64,000 nt of DNA from the NCBI RefSeq assembly GCF_000760515.2, contig NW_013546656.1, positions 1-64,000 on the forward strand, in the 5' to 3' direction. Every line of letters begins with the position of its first letter. Positions within the stretch are counted from its first letter, which is position 1. The notes beneath the pieces were generated by a model. That model was not told where the DNA came from. It did no database searches and worked only from the letters and a program-made list of their open reading frames with translations. The DNA is from Mitosporidium daphniae. Taxonomy: Eukaryota; Microsporidia. A program made the translations under genes and the position numbers. This document shows, piece after piece, positions 30,808 through 41,207 of this stretch.

Positions 30808-33150
30808 ATGCAGCTGCATGCCCATGAATCGGGGGTTCTGCCGCTGGAAAAGCTGCTTCGCGTACAACTACAAGAAGCTGCTTCGCCAAGAAATATATTT
30901 ATCGCACTGATGGCAATGTTGGCAACTTTAAATGGACATGAGGCGGCCGAACAGAAGACAGCCACTTTTTTACTTGCATCAAAGCTAGTCTCTCAGGAGC
31001 GCAATGCGATTGGAGTTGCCCTTTTGAAATCAGCATCTGCTTCTTTGATTGAATGCCTCTGGGATGGTTTAACGTTAATTTCGTCAACTCGTTCCCTTAA
31101 AATATCGGCCTTGCATTGCAAATCCGATGCAAAACAGCCACCTGTGATGGTAAACCAACATTCACAGGCAGCTGCATCAAAAGAAAATAATGCGACTGCA
31201 ATAGCCGCACTAGGTTATTTGCTTTCAATTGTGGCGCCGTCGAAATTTTACTTGTTCTTTCAACGAGCCCTTCCAGTCGATCAACAACTGCTTTTATCGG
31301 TGGTAGAGTGTGCATTTGAGCACATAGAGGCTGGCCCTTCCAAGGATAAGCTGATCACTGCACTTTTGAAAATTGGCAACAAGCTTCCCTCACAATTGAT
31401 CCGTATCCTCGTCAAAGGATATGCTACCCTCGCCTCATGCTCGCATATTCTCTTCAATCCAGAAAATAGCTGTCACAAAGAAGAAGAGAGCGAGCAAATG
31501 AAGACCCAATCTGTAGTTGGGGCTCTGATTTCGTCAGCTGTGTTCACGGATCGGAATAGCACCGATTTTTTCATGGCATCGGTAGTTCCGTTCTCGCAAA
31601 CCGTGCCTGTTCATCGGCGCATACAGCTGCTTTCGCTTTTACAAACATTGCGAGTTTGCACAGAGGCTCTTGCTTGCTGGCTTGCACAGGCCATGAATAA
31701 TGACTCGTCGGTGTTGACCGTCCAAGTATTGATGCGTTCAATTTTTATTGATCGTGGGAGTTGTGACCCCATTCCCTTGCTTGCAAAGCTTGCCACGGCA
31801 TTAGGAGAGGTTGCATCGAGTGAGAGAAAAGATCTTTTGCGTGTAATTGGCCTTCTTGTAAGAAACTTTCTCTCCGAAACTCAATGCATCGGCCTTTCGC
31901 AGCGTATAATGTCAGAGATAGAGGGGTCGATGATGGCGCCAACTGTGTGCTCTGCGTGCCCAACATCATGGGACATACTAGCGGTCTTGGCTCCGAGATC
32001 ATCGGATGCACTCCAATTTTTACTAAAGCATGCAGTGGCACATAGCGTAAGCTCAGAGAAGGCCCCGTTAAGGGCACTGGAAAATTTCATTACCCAATGC
32101 AATGATGACGACAATAGTCATCACATTCAAGTCGCGCGTATTCTGACAGCTGCAGCGCCATCAAAGCTTACTTATCGGATGTTGGAGAAAATACTTACCC
32201 CAGCTCTGACAGAGAGTGAGCCGAAGATTCTTGCAATGGTTGTGCTTGGGCTCAAAGAGCGTTCGTCATTTGTAAGAACTTGCGCAACACGGATGGTTAG
32301 AACATTGGCGTTGGCTACAGCGGCTCATCCTGAAGTCATGGTGCGCTTACTGGGGCGAATCGCAGCAGGCGTGGCTACAAGCACGCACCCCCTTGCTCGC
32401 GCAGCATCTCTTAAAGCCCTGGCTCTTACTGTTGGTTGCATGGTATCAACAGAACACTCCGCTCCATTCGATGAGCATTCGCAAGCATCTTCGGGTTCTT
32501 TAGAAGCATCATCCCCATTTGCATATCTTAAGGAATTGCCTCGGCTGATCGATTATATTAGACCAGAAGCACGGACTGAAGTTGAGGATGCAACGCTTGT
32601 TTTGGTCGCAATTTTCAAGAAGATTCCTTCGCGAAAATTGGTGGAGCGCATATTTACGCTCGCACCAACCCCACTGCTGCGCTCATTTGTATCCCTGCTT
32701 ATTGTGAAAGGTATGGAGGATCTTGTACCTGAAAACCAACGACGCATTGTTACGGCCGTCAGAAAGGCCCGCTCCCGTCTTCGCAGGAAAGCGCAGTCCC
32801 ATCGCTTGCCCAAAATAGGGGGATCATCATCGCCTGTCCAAAGCCGGGATCAACAGGAATACTCGCAAGACGAAGATGAGCTTAACTATGACATACATGG
32901 ACGTCTTGTGCTACCTGAAGATCAATTCATTGATCATTTGAATCCTTGCCACCCTGCAGTTGAAGAAAAAGAGATAGACTCGATTGAACAACCCGAGCGG
33001 CATAGTGCAGCGGCGCCGGAAAGGAGACGAAAGCGTCTTATCCCGTCGCAGAAGGTATTGAAATCTTACTCTTTTATTCCGCTCTCTCGAAAGCTGCTTG
33101 GTACTCACAGAGGTAAAAGAAAGCGATCAGCATTGCTTTTTTGTAAATGA
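30808..33150 (+). CDS. RRP12: RRP12-like ribosome-biogenesis HEAT protein
   Basis: Single-exon, 780 residues, all-helical HEAT/ARM repeats. The C-terminal part (EVEDATLVLVAIFKKIPSRK, LIVKGMEDLVPENQRRIVTA, VRKARSRLRRKA) aligns with the RRP12 NUC173-to-C-terminal region, including its basic RKxRxRxxRK block. An acidic/DIHGRLVLPED stretch and KRxRK tail follow. RRP12 assists export and maturation of both subunits. An ATG at 30754 is in frame, but the segment from there to 30808 is the A/T-rich block (TTTAAATTTAATTTGAG), so MQLHAHESG is preferred. The protein is shorter than yeast Rrp12 (about 1200), as is common in reduced genomes. Symplekin was considered and rejected. Confidence 0.68.
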   Translation: MQLHAHESGVLPLEKLLRVQLQEAASPRNIFIALMAMLATLNGHEAAEQKTATFLLASKLVSQERNAIGVALLKSASASLIECLWDGLTLISSTRSLKISALHCKSDAKQPPVMVNQHSQAAASKENNATAIAALGYLLSIVAPSKFYLFFQRALPVDQQLLLSVVECAFEHIEAGPSKDKLITALLKIGNKLPSQLIRILVKGYATLASCSHILFNPENSCHKEEESEQMKTQSVVGALISSAVFTDRNSTDFFMASVVPFSQTVPVHRRIQLLSLLQTLRVCTEALACWLAQAMNNDSSVLTVQVLMRSIFIDRGSCDPIPLLAKLATALGEVASSERKDLLRVIGLLVRNFLSETQCIGLSQRIMSEIEGSMMAPTVCSACPTSWDILAVLAPRSSDALQFLLKHAVAHSVSSEKAPLRALENFITQCNDDDNSHHIQVARILTAAAPSKLTYRMLEKILTPALTESEPKILAMVVLGLKERSSFVRTCATRMVRTLALATAAHPEVMVRLLGRIAAGVATSTHPLARAASLKALALTVGCMVSTEHSAPFDEHSQASSGSLEASSPFAYLKELPRLIDYIRPEARTEVEDATLVLVAIFKKIPSRKLVERIFTLAPTPLLRSFVSLLIVKGMEDLVPENQRRIVTAVRKARSRLRRKAQSHRLPKIGGSSSPVQSRDQQEYSQDEDELNYDIHGRLVLPEDQFIDHLNPCHPAVEEKEIDSIEQPERHSAAAPERRRKRLIPSQKVLKSYSFIPLSRKLLGTHRGKRKRSALLFCK

Positions 33151-33316
33151 TTGATTACTTTATAAAAAGAACAATTTATTGCCTCCATCACCATCACGAT
33201 CAAAGTGCGCAATCAAAACCGAGGTGTGCATTATTAGGGATTTATTTAACTCAATATGTGCCTCTTAAACCAGTCTATTAGACATTGGTTTTAAAGATGA
33301 AATCAATCTGTGCACT

Positions 33317-34870
33317 TTAATCATCCCCAATGTAAAAGTCAACAAGGGTTGAGAAAACAATAAGGATAACGCCAACCGAACAATTTGGCAAAACACCACC
33401 GTTCATAATTTGCTGTGCTATCAATAACTTTATCAACACAAAACCATTAGCGAGTGCGAAAACGAAACCGAGTACAATATTCAAATTGTTGCTAATGGAC
33501 GGATCAATATTCCCAATATCCAACCAAGATGGGATGTACGAATAATTTAAATAGGAATTGAAACCTTTCTTCCACGGAAGTTTTGTTAAGAAATAAAAGG
33601 GAGCGACTAAGAAGCGTGGAGTCCAACCATTGTTGTGGAAGATCAGTTGGTTAAGATATTCAGGTGGGGGGGCTTGTTGTTTGATAATAGTCAGCCCGGT
33701 TTCTACTCCCGCGACACTAATATTCAAAAATTTAGAACCAAGCTTTTTAACATTCTCATCCATGGTATTGTTATTAGGACACACTGATTCTTCTGTTTTT
33801 TGATCGTGAACTGAGCATGTTTGACTGGTACTGTCTTCATTTTTTTGTTGTTTATCGTCTTCATTTTGATCTTTTGAATTGGTATTTTTAGTGTGTGTGT
33901 GTTTATGGACAGATGGATCAGAGTTCACACTGACGTCTTTGTTGCCGGATTTAGGAACTATCCCTGCAACAAGATTGTAAATTTTTTTTAATCCTTTTGT
34001 AGCATTTGAAATCGTTTGGTTAACCGTTTTGCTAACTATAGTGGAAATTTTGTTTTCTTGGTCTGTTAGAGTTGAGTTCATATCATTAACACGATCAGTA
34101 CCTAAATTATTTGCTTCAGCATTACTGTTTGGAGCACTACTGTTTGGAGCACTACTGGTTGAAGCACTACTGGTTGAAGCATCACTGGTTGAAGCATCAC
34201 TGGTTGAATCATTACTGGTTGAATCATTACTGGTTGAAGCAGATTGATGATTGGTGGAGTTTTTGCCTGCAGACAAGGGAGAGATATAAGTTTGATTACT
34301 ACTAACCCACTCACCACCGATTTTATCACATTCTTGTTTTTTCGCATCATTATTCCCAGTGTCACCAAAATAGCCTTTGTAATATAATGGAATAAGAACA
34401 GCAAAGACAGCTACGCCAATGTAGACAGGAAAGTTTTTCGGATTCATAAGATGCTTCGACTTGAGTGCCGTTATGGCCTTAACGAATCTGAGATTTGCAA
34501 TACGATTGAAGATGGATGCAAAGGAAAACAGCCGATCTTTGTCTGATGAAGCGAGTGTTGATAAGCCAGCAGTGTTTACGTAATAACTGGCACCAGCCAG
34601 AATTCCGCCAAAGATCGTTGCAATAGCAATGGCTTTTTTCATTGTAACTATAGAATTGGCTCGCGTTTTTATTTTCAGCTCTCCATCTGCACTTAAACCC
34701 GCTTGCTGGGGGGAGAGCATGACTTGTCCATTCGTGAGTGGTTGGGATACTAAGGTCGTTACCGGTGCTATTAAAAGGGAGTCTGGGCTCCAAAAAAACA
34801 AAACTGCGACAACAGTAACGGAAACTAAAACAAGAACAGATGTTACAACGATATGATTAGAATAGCGCAT
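33317..34870 (-). CDS. Orphan multi-spanning membrane protein (517 aa)
   Basis: Single-exon, A/T-richer than its neighbours. Five hydrophobic helices: TM1 in the first 30 residues (VVTSVLVLVSVTVVAVLFF), TM2 ~75-97 (AIAIATIFGGILAGASYYV), TM3 ~148-168 (VYIGVAVFAVLIPLYY), then after a ~230-residue Ser/Thr/Asn/Lys-rich hydrophilic stretch, TM4 and TM5 near the C-terminus (IVLGFVFALANGFVLIKLLI, VGVILIVFSTLVDFYIG). The loop has five cysteines, many N-glycosylation sequons and an 8-unit pentapeptide repeat. No family is recognised. Its plan resembles the 1006-residue orphan at 45.2 kb. A surface, ER or spore-membrane role is possible; not demonstrated. Confidence 0.75.
   Translation of the reverse strand: MRYSNHIVVTSVLVLVSVTVVAVLFFWSPDSLLIAPVTTLVSQPLTNGQVMLSPQQAGLSADGELKIKTRANSIVTMKKAIAIATIFGGILAGASYYVNTAGLSTLASSDKDRLFSFASIFNRIANLRFVKAITALKSKHLMNPKNFPVYIGVAVFAVLIPLYYKGYFGDTGNNDAKKQECDKIGGEWVSSNQTYISPLSAGKNSTNHQSASTSNDSTSNDSTSDASTSDASTSSASTSSAPNSSAPNSNAEANNLGTDRVNDMNSTLTDQENKISTIVSKTVNQTISNATKGLKKIYNLVAGIVPKSGNKDVSVNSDPSVHKHTHTKNTNSKDQNEDDKQQKNEDSTSQTCSVHDQKTEESVCPNNNTMDENVKKLGSKFLNISVAGVETGLTIIKQQAPPPEYLNQLIFHNNGWTPRFLVAPFYFLTKLPWKKGFNSYLNYSYIPSWLDIGNIDPSISNNLNIVLGFVFALANGFVLIKLLIAQQIMNGGVLPNCSVGVILIVFSTLVDFYIGDD
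34120..34239 (-). repeat. 15-bp tandem repeat, 8 units, coding S-T-S-x-(D/A/P)
   Basis: Eight consecutive 15-bp units of the form CA(T/C)(T/C)ACTG(G/T)TTGAA(G/T) on the + strand, drifting gradually along the array. They encode the (D/A)STSN-type pentapeptide repeat of the 517-residue membrane protein. The array is open in several frames on both strands. Confidence 0.92.
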
Positions 34871-35442
34871 CGGTAGATTAAAAAACCCCGTTAACGTTTA
34901 TACACCATAATGATCTATTTACTTATTGGTGCAAACCGCCTGCACAATGACCATTCGTGCAACTGATATCGCACGACTTCATATTCGATTAAAACTTGTT
35001 TATGTACATTTTATTCTTATTGGATGGTAAAATGAATTTACAAAGCATATTAATTTAAAACGAAATTAATATTGAAAAGAGGTTTGACAGGATCTTTGAG
35101 GAGGTACATTTATCATACCGGAAATAAAGGGATGCCAACAAGATCACTTGTGCGCGCACCAGAAATCGAGACGAATTCCTGCTGAAAAAAGAATAATTGG
35201 ACCATTGCTGGTGGTTTAAAATTACTCAAAACGGGACCAAAATAACAACCGGCACAAGAGAAACAACGAGCACGGCTTTTACTATGATGAAACGTAGGCA
35301 CAAGCGCACATTAAAAAGCGCCTTTCCACATGATCTATCGCGGTACGCTCCATATGGCGGTGGGTACACACGGATTCAAGTAAAATTAAAACCAATTTAA
35401 TTAATTAACCGGAAATCCTGTCAAAGTTTAATTGATTTTAGA
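34871..35442. other. Intergenic region between orphan protein and CSE1
   Basis: About 570 bp, A/T-rich at both ends. A 38-codon basic ORF starts at an ATG pair near 35284 on the + strand (MMKRRHKRTLKSAF), too short to assign. No tRNA, snRNA or repeat recognised. Confidence 0.45.
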
Positions 35443-38440
35443 ATGCAAACCTATAGCAGCGGGTTACATCATTTAGCAAGCGTTCTTGGGCAGACATTGA
35501 ATCCAACAAACAGAAAAGAAGGTAGTGTCGTCATAAATTGCCTGAATTTTAGCGGAGGCTATTTTGGCAAAGATGGAGTGCGAAGTTCCCCACTTCTCAA
35601 TACATTTGTTGGGGGTATCCCTTGGACCCTCAGCACCCTCAAATATGGCCGCCGCTGTATATTTAAAGAATTTTGTTAGGAAGCATTGGAAAATAGCTTG
35701 TCCGGTAGATGAAATGGCTGAAAATGAGCCGGATGCATCACAGGCTGCCGATCCAGCCACCAGCGAGCTGAGCACAGATGAGCGCAAAGATCTAAAGGGG
35801 GCTCTTCTTGACGCCTTGCAAAGAGGATGCATTAATGCATCAATTTCTCAAATCATTTCAGAATCGATCTCTCAAATTGCGATAAGAGATTTTGTGCTCG
35901 GAAAATGGCCCGAGTTTCTTCCCTTCCTTGCGGCACTATTACAACAAGACGATCCGCTCAAACGGTGCTGTGCGTTGCAAGTGTGCACTTCTACATTTTC
36001 TCGCTATCGATACGAGTTTCGAACTGATAGTCTTTTCAGAGAAATCAATGCCGTCATGGGATCCATAGCTGCTCCGTTGCTTGCCATATTTATCGGACAA
36101 CACGCGCATGATAAGAGCTTTTTTCTTCGTGAGCAAAGACTTCTATTGGAGATATTTTATTCGCTCTCCGCCCAAGACATTCCTGCGTTTTTCGAGGAAA
36201 ATTTCGGCACTCAAATAGTGCCTGTCATTGACCGAATTCTTTCCGAGCAGGGGGATGATCAGGAGCTGGTTCAAGTACAAGTTTCTGCATGCGAATTTAT
36301 TCGGCTGTACGTTGTGCGCTATGAAGAAGAGGTTGGGGAATATCTGGTGCCTTTAGTCATCTCCATACTCCGATTGCTGTCCTCTTCTATGGGCAGTTCC
36401 TCTACTCAGGAGCTGGTCGTAAGCGAGGCACTGGGCGTTGTTGCAGCAGTACTTCGTAAACCCCGCTTCAGAGTTCTCTTTGATGAATCCTCAATGCTGG
36501 CCGCAGTCATTGAGCGCATTGTGCTTCCCTCTTTGCTTCTGCAGGAGGCTGACGAAGAAGCAGTTGGAACAACGATTTCTGAAGCCACCGATTGGATTCT
36601 TGTTCATTTTGGGGACGAGTTTGTCTCTGGCCAAAAGAAAGCCCTTCATTCCCAAGGAGAATTGCGGCGGCGGCCTGCTGCAGAAGAGGTCCTACGAGCC
36701 CTGATGACGGCATATCCTGAACCGGTCAAATTGCTTCTTGAGCGCTTTTTGACTACCGCTCGTTGTAGCGCAAATTGGCGGCTACGAGAGGCTTCTATTG
36801 TCATAAACATCTCCATGCTTCTTCCCGCTGTCAAGGTGCAAACCACACTCGCAGCCACCAATGTTGCACCAGCAATCACAAACAACCCTAACCCTCAAGC
36901 AGTGATCGTTTTGGAACATGAAATAATGCCGCTTCTTGTGGAGCTCCTTCCTACGTTATCCAATGCCTGTGCTCCCCTGTCATCGCCGGCTGCTTTTCTT
37001 GCATCAATGGCGCTTCGTTTCTGTACTTGCTCAGTTGACGCTCTGAAAGCTCTTAACCCTACTCTTTTTCGATTGCTTGTTAATTTGGCAATGAAAGATC
37101 TTTTACGTATTCGGAACCCATTAGTCCATCTCCCTGCTGCGCTGTTTTTGGAACGTGTAATTTCTCTCAATTCCGAAGAGATTATTTCTCCAATAGAGCG
37201 AGCCTTGGAAACCATTGTGGCAGTGGTCAAGCTGGTGGAGGAGCAAGTGGTTTCACTTTCCCATGAACCTGAAATTATGATGCGCTTGATGGCGCATCTG
37301 TTATATCACTCGAAAGGACGATTGGATCCCTCGGCATTGGATGTGCTTATTCAAAGCCTTTCTGTGATAATAGCACGTTGTGGGCCGTCTCCAAAAAACC
37401 CCTCGTTTACACGATGGACTTGGGAGGCGTTCGGACTACTTGGTGTTTGGTGTCCCATTTGTAGGGATAAGCTCCTTGGTTGCCCTGTCAGCCTAACGCT
37501 TCAAGAAGGTTATGCAGACCATGCATCTTATGCATTACTTCTTCTTGGGGTTCTTCTCGGAGCCGGAGTCATTGAAGAGTCTAGACCCTCCCAAGCAACA
37601 CTAGCGCTTGCACGTGAATTTCTACCAGCGCTACTTTGCTCTGAAACGTGGCAACCTGGGCTTATGGGATCGCTTGGCCGTGTCCTGGAATCATATGTGG
37701 GTTCCAACCTGCTCGGAACAGACCACTACCATGCGTTTAGTACACTGTTGACAACGGTACTTTTAGCGCCCGGCTCGTCACCTCTCAAGCTAATGGCAGG
37801 AATCAGGGTTTTGCGAACGATGCTTGCAAACAGCGGCAATTCAATTGGACCTCTCATCTTCCATGCGGTTGTTTCCCTGTTTGGACGGCCACGTCCGGAA
37901 GGGGTCCGTCGGCGACTGGCAAAACCCCTTGTAAGGTTGTTCATCCATGCTGCTGCCGCTTCTGCAGTTGACCTTGGGGCGTTGCTTAAGGGCCTAAATG
38001 ATATTCCAAGTTTTTTTTCGCTCGAAGTGCTTGCAACCCCCACATCGAGTGGAAGTGGAGGCGAAGCACTAGGACTTTTGCGACTGTGGCGCAGCGCGCA
38101 GACATTGGGGCTACAGCTTATTCCGCTTGCTGAGGCAAGTATTTCCGCCGTGTGTCAGTTCAAAGACAATGCTACCAATAATGTTGACTACCGCAAGGGC
38201 ATTTTCCCAGTGTGGAGCGCCACTAACGACATGAGTGGTAGCATTCGATTGATGGCAAGCGATGCTTTGGACATACCTGAGCATATGCTCAGTGTTGTTG
38301 CAGTGACAATTTCCCAGCTCGAACAGGAGCTTATTTCGTGCGTGCAGATGTCTACCAAGGAGCTCCTCGATGGTCTTTCCAAGGAAACTCGCGCTCAATT
38401 GGCCCACTTTTCTAGATCAGCGTATGTATGTATCCAGTAA
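35443..38440 (+). CDS. CSE1: CSE1/exportin-2, importin-alpha re-exporter
   Basis: Karyopherin-beta that recycles importin-alpha with RanGTP. Exons 35443-35521 and 35553-38440 (31-nt intron) give 988 residues, normal for the family. The N-terminus has MAAAVYLKNFVRKHWKIACP and RDFVLGKWPEFLPFLAALL (IBN). Then STFSRYRYEFRTDSLFREIN, LEIFYSLSAQDIPAFFEENF and YEEEVGEYLVPLVISILRLL match CSE1 rather than importin-7 or importin-9. HEAT repeats continue to the end. The last codons are uncertain: a GTATGT...CATGCAG intron could replace the final YVCIQ with a tail ending LVTVEILAGAF at 38535. Confidence 0.9.
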
Positions 38441-38671
38441 ATTTCTATAAACCACATCTCTTCTCCTTTGCTTGCCCGTTAATTGATCCACCATGCAGTC
38501 TGGTTACCGTCGAAATATTGGCCGGTGCTTTTTAAAATCCTTCGCACCATAGGTTTGTTTGCAGTTGCGGAAAATTAGCTGATAGGCAGGATTTACAAAT
38601 ATATATCGAGGAGAGGTCTCTGATTGGACGCCTACAGCCAATTAATTAATTTTTACATTTGTTCTTTTATT

Positions 38672-39028
38672 ATGGCAGACTTTGACCTATGGTCAGGGCT
38701 ACGGCGCCGACCTCGAGTTTCCATAGAAATATTCCTACTTTTAGCTGCGCTGCTTGTTTTTATTTTAATTTTCTTGACATGCGACCGAAGCACGCTTATT
38801 TCATGGCGAGAAGCATGCATCGGATCGATCCCTCCTGTTGATAGCAACTCTAGTGTCGTCAATGCAGATATCGTGCCAGTAGTTGCAGATACATATGAAG
38901 AGCAATTTGTCGCTGCACTTGAATGTCCGCCAAAATTCATCTTGATATGTTGCACCCTGCTTGCGTCCGGAGCAGCAATTTCAATCTTGTTCTTGTTCAT
39001 GGTTGACGTATGGCAACACAGAAGATAA
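38672..39028 (+). CDS. Small two-helix membrane protein, unknown
   Basis: 118 residues from ATG 38672 (MADFDLWSGLRRRP). Two clear transmembrane helices (IEIFLLLAALLVFILIFLTC and FILICCTLLASGAAISILFLFMVDVW) flank a ~50-residue loop with one sequon. Arg-rich N-terminal tail suggests both ends cytosolic. An A/T-rich block precedes the ATG; the open frame upstream starts with a TTG only. No family recognised. Confidence 0.6.
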   Translation: MADFDLWSGLRRRPRVSIEIFLLLAALLVFILIFLTCDRSTLISWREACIGSIPPVDSNSSVVNADIVPVVADTYEEQFVAALECPPKFILICCTLLASGAAISILFLFMVDVWQHRR

Positions 39029-39063
39029 TCCCATAACCGGGTGATCGTTTTATTTATTAAATG

Positions 39064-39301
39064 TTATCTTATTTTGATTGAGTGCATATGGATCGCTATT
39101 GTCGCGGAAAATGTCTTTTCAAAGGTAATATCCGTACGCTTTTCGGCATCAAAATTACACTTGCTACCATGATAGCAATCAACATGCTGGAGCCTCTGAT
39201 ATTTACCGTGCCTTTCTTGAAAAAGGAACCAAGTCTTTAAAATGCCATATTTCGGCCCGCAGACAAGGACTTGTTGAGACAATAATTACCTCTGGGTACA
39301 T
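39064..39301 (-). CDS. Small hypothetical protein (spliced, 64 aa)
   Basis: Exons 39301-39207 and 39163-39064 joined over a 43-nt GTAAAT...GGTAG intron give 64 residues (MYPEVIIVST... to IAIHMHSIKIR). The same frame continues open upstream (IPIPRPQDICTLLWSPNPDI), so an additional 5' exon is likely and the true start uncertain. Protein-like composition in a small gap between two convergent/tandem genes. Family not recognised. Confidence 0.4.
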
Positions 39302-39432
39302 TTGTGTGCGATCGATGTCGGGGTTTGGAGACCAAAGTAGCGTACAAATATCTTGCGGTCTAGGGATCGGAATTTTAAATTAGCTTGGTGGTAGCCTTAT
39401 CATTTCCACCCGAGGACTTTTAATAAATAGAT

Positions 39433-40644
39433 TTATTGGCTCAATGTGTTTGCTGTGGTGGTTGCCTTTTCGAGACGCTCGAGTTGGTCCATAAATGAGG
39501 AGGGAACATGATGTCGGGATGCAATTTTTATGAGTGCTGCCCTGAGATCTGGGCTTAGCGATTCCGGGCCAAGCTCTTGCACAAGTCCCGCAACAAAAGC
39601 AGCGAGATGCTCGAACCCTTGCTCAGGAGAGCTGGCTTGCGAAAGAATACCATCAAAAATCCTGAAAAAAAGAAGCGGCCCAACTTCGATGGAATTTTTT
39701 TTCATGGTGACAACATGCGACAGAAGGAGGTCGATACGAGCACCCCTCAAAAGCAGGGAACACACACGACTTCCAAAGGAGGCCAGCGTTGCACCGTGCA
39801 CGGGCGAGCTTTTGGGCAATCGTATCACAGTCAACAGGGTATTGAAGACTTCACTGACATCCTTAACAATGGCGGCATCATTCGAGGAAATGAGTGCATC
39901 TAGCGCAATCAAGTGAAATAGCGTCTCATCAGAGGGACAAAAGAGCCTCCACGTGGAGACAACAAGCTTTGGAAGCCCTGCTGCACCGAGTTCGTACAAC
40001 AAAAACTGAATGAATTCAGTTGACTGGCCAACATGTTGCAAAAGCCCCAACGAGGGCTCAAGTAACGACACGACTGTTTTCCAATCGCCATTGAGAATGC
40101 AGTGAGTCAATATTATTTCTATGGTGGCGCTATTTGGATGCAGAGAATTTGCTTTAAAGAGCCGTAGGATACGGATGATCCATTCATCTACCTTGGTGCT
40201 GGAAAGCTTATCTTGAGAATTGGTATGATGGGTCAAGCCCCCTGAAAGAAACGAATTAAGAATGGTAACTGTGGGCGGGCAGTTGGGAGAGCACTCGATC
40301 ATTTCAAAAATGTTCTGCTGGCCCAAATGGTCGCCATTTTTGTCCGCTTCAACCATCAGACGCTCATAATCTGCAACCGATAGCATCGAATAAAGTGAAG
40401 CAGATGCGTATGAAATTATGTGCTTTGAAATTGAATATTTTTGCTCTTGAATTGCCAACCTTAAAACGGAAAGCGTCATTGATGGAAACAGTAAAGGCTC
40501 AGAGATGGTCGAATATAGCGAAAATATCGGCTCCACTTCTAATTTAGGCTGTGAAAGTAATGCCATTAGCTGTGATTCCGCTGTAGATGCCGAGGCGCGC
40601 GAAGAAACAGAAAAAAGACGAAAAGACATAGGCCATCGATGCAT
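39433..40644 (-). CDS. Mitochondrial PPR-like helical protein
   Basis: Single-exon, 403 residues. The first ~25 residues (MHRWPMSFRLFSVSSRASAS) are basic, Ser-rich and free of acidic residues, a typical mitochondrial presequence. The rest is helical with repeating ~35-residue units, for example LHPNSATIEIILTHCILNGDWKTVV and EWIIRILRLFKAN, of PPR/TPR character (N-x-A-x-x-x-I-I...G.W). PPR proteins bind organelle RNA, which fits FMT in the same window. Repeat assignments are by eye; the exact number is uncertain. Confidence 0.58.
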   Translation of the reverse strand: MHRWPMSFRLFSVSSRASASTAESQLMALLSQPKLEVEPIFSLYSTISEPLLFPSMTLSVLRLAIQEQKYSISKHIISYASASLYSMLSVADYERLMVEADKNGDHLGQQNIFEMIECSPNCPPTVTILNSFLSGGLTHHTNSQDKLSSTKVDEWIIRILRLFKANSLHPNSATIEIILTHCILNGDWKTVVSLLEPSLGLLQHVGQSTEFIQFLLYELGAAGLPKLVVSTWRLFCPSDETLFHLIALDALISSNDAAIVKDVSEVFNTLLTVIRLPKSSPVHGATLASFGSRVCSLLLRGARIDLLLSHVVTMKKNSIEVGPLLFFRIFDGILSQASSPEQGFEHLAAFVAGLVQELGPESLSPDLRAALIKIASRHHVPSSFMDQLERLEKATTTANTLSQ

Positions 40645-41133
40645 TGAACAAGTTGCCTATTTATTTTTTAAATTATTTGTTTGCATGAATGAATTCGAAA
40701 CCAATTTTGGGTTTAAAAACACCTGTTGCTCATTCTGGGTAATAAACGCGCGAATGTGTGTCAATATGCTTTTTACCATGTAGAGGAAACGTCATCAGTG
40801 ACATGCAAGTCAAAAGCTACAATTTCACACCATCATCTCGTTGGTGGTTTAAAATATTGCATGTCTAAAGTTGAAGGATCGACGTGCAAGAGACATTAAG
40901 GCGCCGTATTGGAAAACGACTTGAAATTGCATAGCGCAACTAAATGCAATCCGGCGTTTAGGCAAACTTTTGCGATAAATTTGGTTTTGCTGCAATTGAT
41001 TTCAAAGTTCAGAGTATTTCATGGCACAAAGGTAATAATGAGTGCAGAGATCCATTTAGAGCGCCCTATTGGCAGTCTGAATTGTTTTAGGGTAAATTGT
41101 TTTAATATATTCAAAGTTGGTACAATTTTTACC
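40645..41133. other. Intergenic region with a candidate hairpin RNA
   Basis: 490 bp between the PPR-like gene and tRNA-Val. Contains a perfect 9-bp terminal stem GACATGCAA (40800-40808) / TTGCATGTC (40857-40865) enclosing 48 nt with an inner ACCA/TGGT pairing. No ORF of interest. Confidence 0.45.
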
Positions 41134-41207
41134 GTCACCATGGTGTAGTCGGTTATCACATGTCCTTTACACGGACAAGGCCCTCGGTTCGATTCCGAGT
41201 GGTGACA
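41134..41207 (+). tRNA. tRNA-Val (anticodon UAC)
   Basis: Full cloverleaf read by eye. Acceptor stem GTCACCA/TGGTGAC (7 bp, perfect), D-arm with box A-like TGGTGTAGTCGG, anticodon stem TGTCC/GGACA with loop TTTACAC (anticodon TAC), T-arm CTCGG/CCGAG with TTCGATT loop (box B GGTTCGATTCC), discriminator A. No intron. A TTTT run follows within 6 nt as Pol III terminator. Confidence 0.96.

Noticed and set aside
30808-33150. Symplekin/Pta1 identity for the HEAT protein
   Set aside because: The C-terminal RKxRxRxxRK block and the sequence before it fit RRP12; no symplekin C-terminal motif was seen.
35443-38440. Importin-7/8 or importin-9 identity
   Set aside because: The FSRYRYEFRTD, SAQDIPAFFEENF and YEEEVGEYLV segments follow CSE1/exportin-2.
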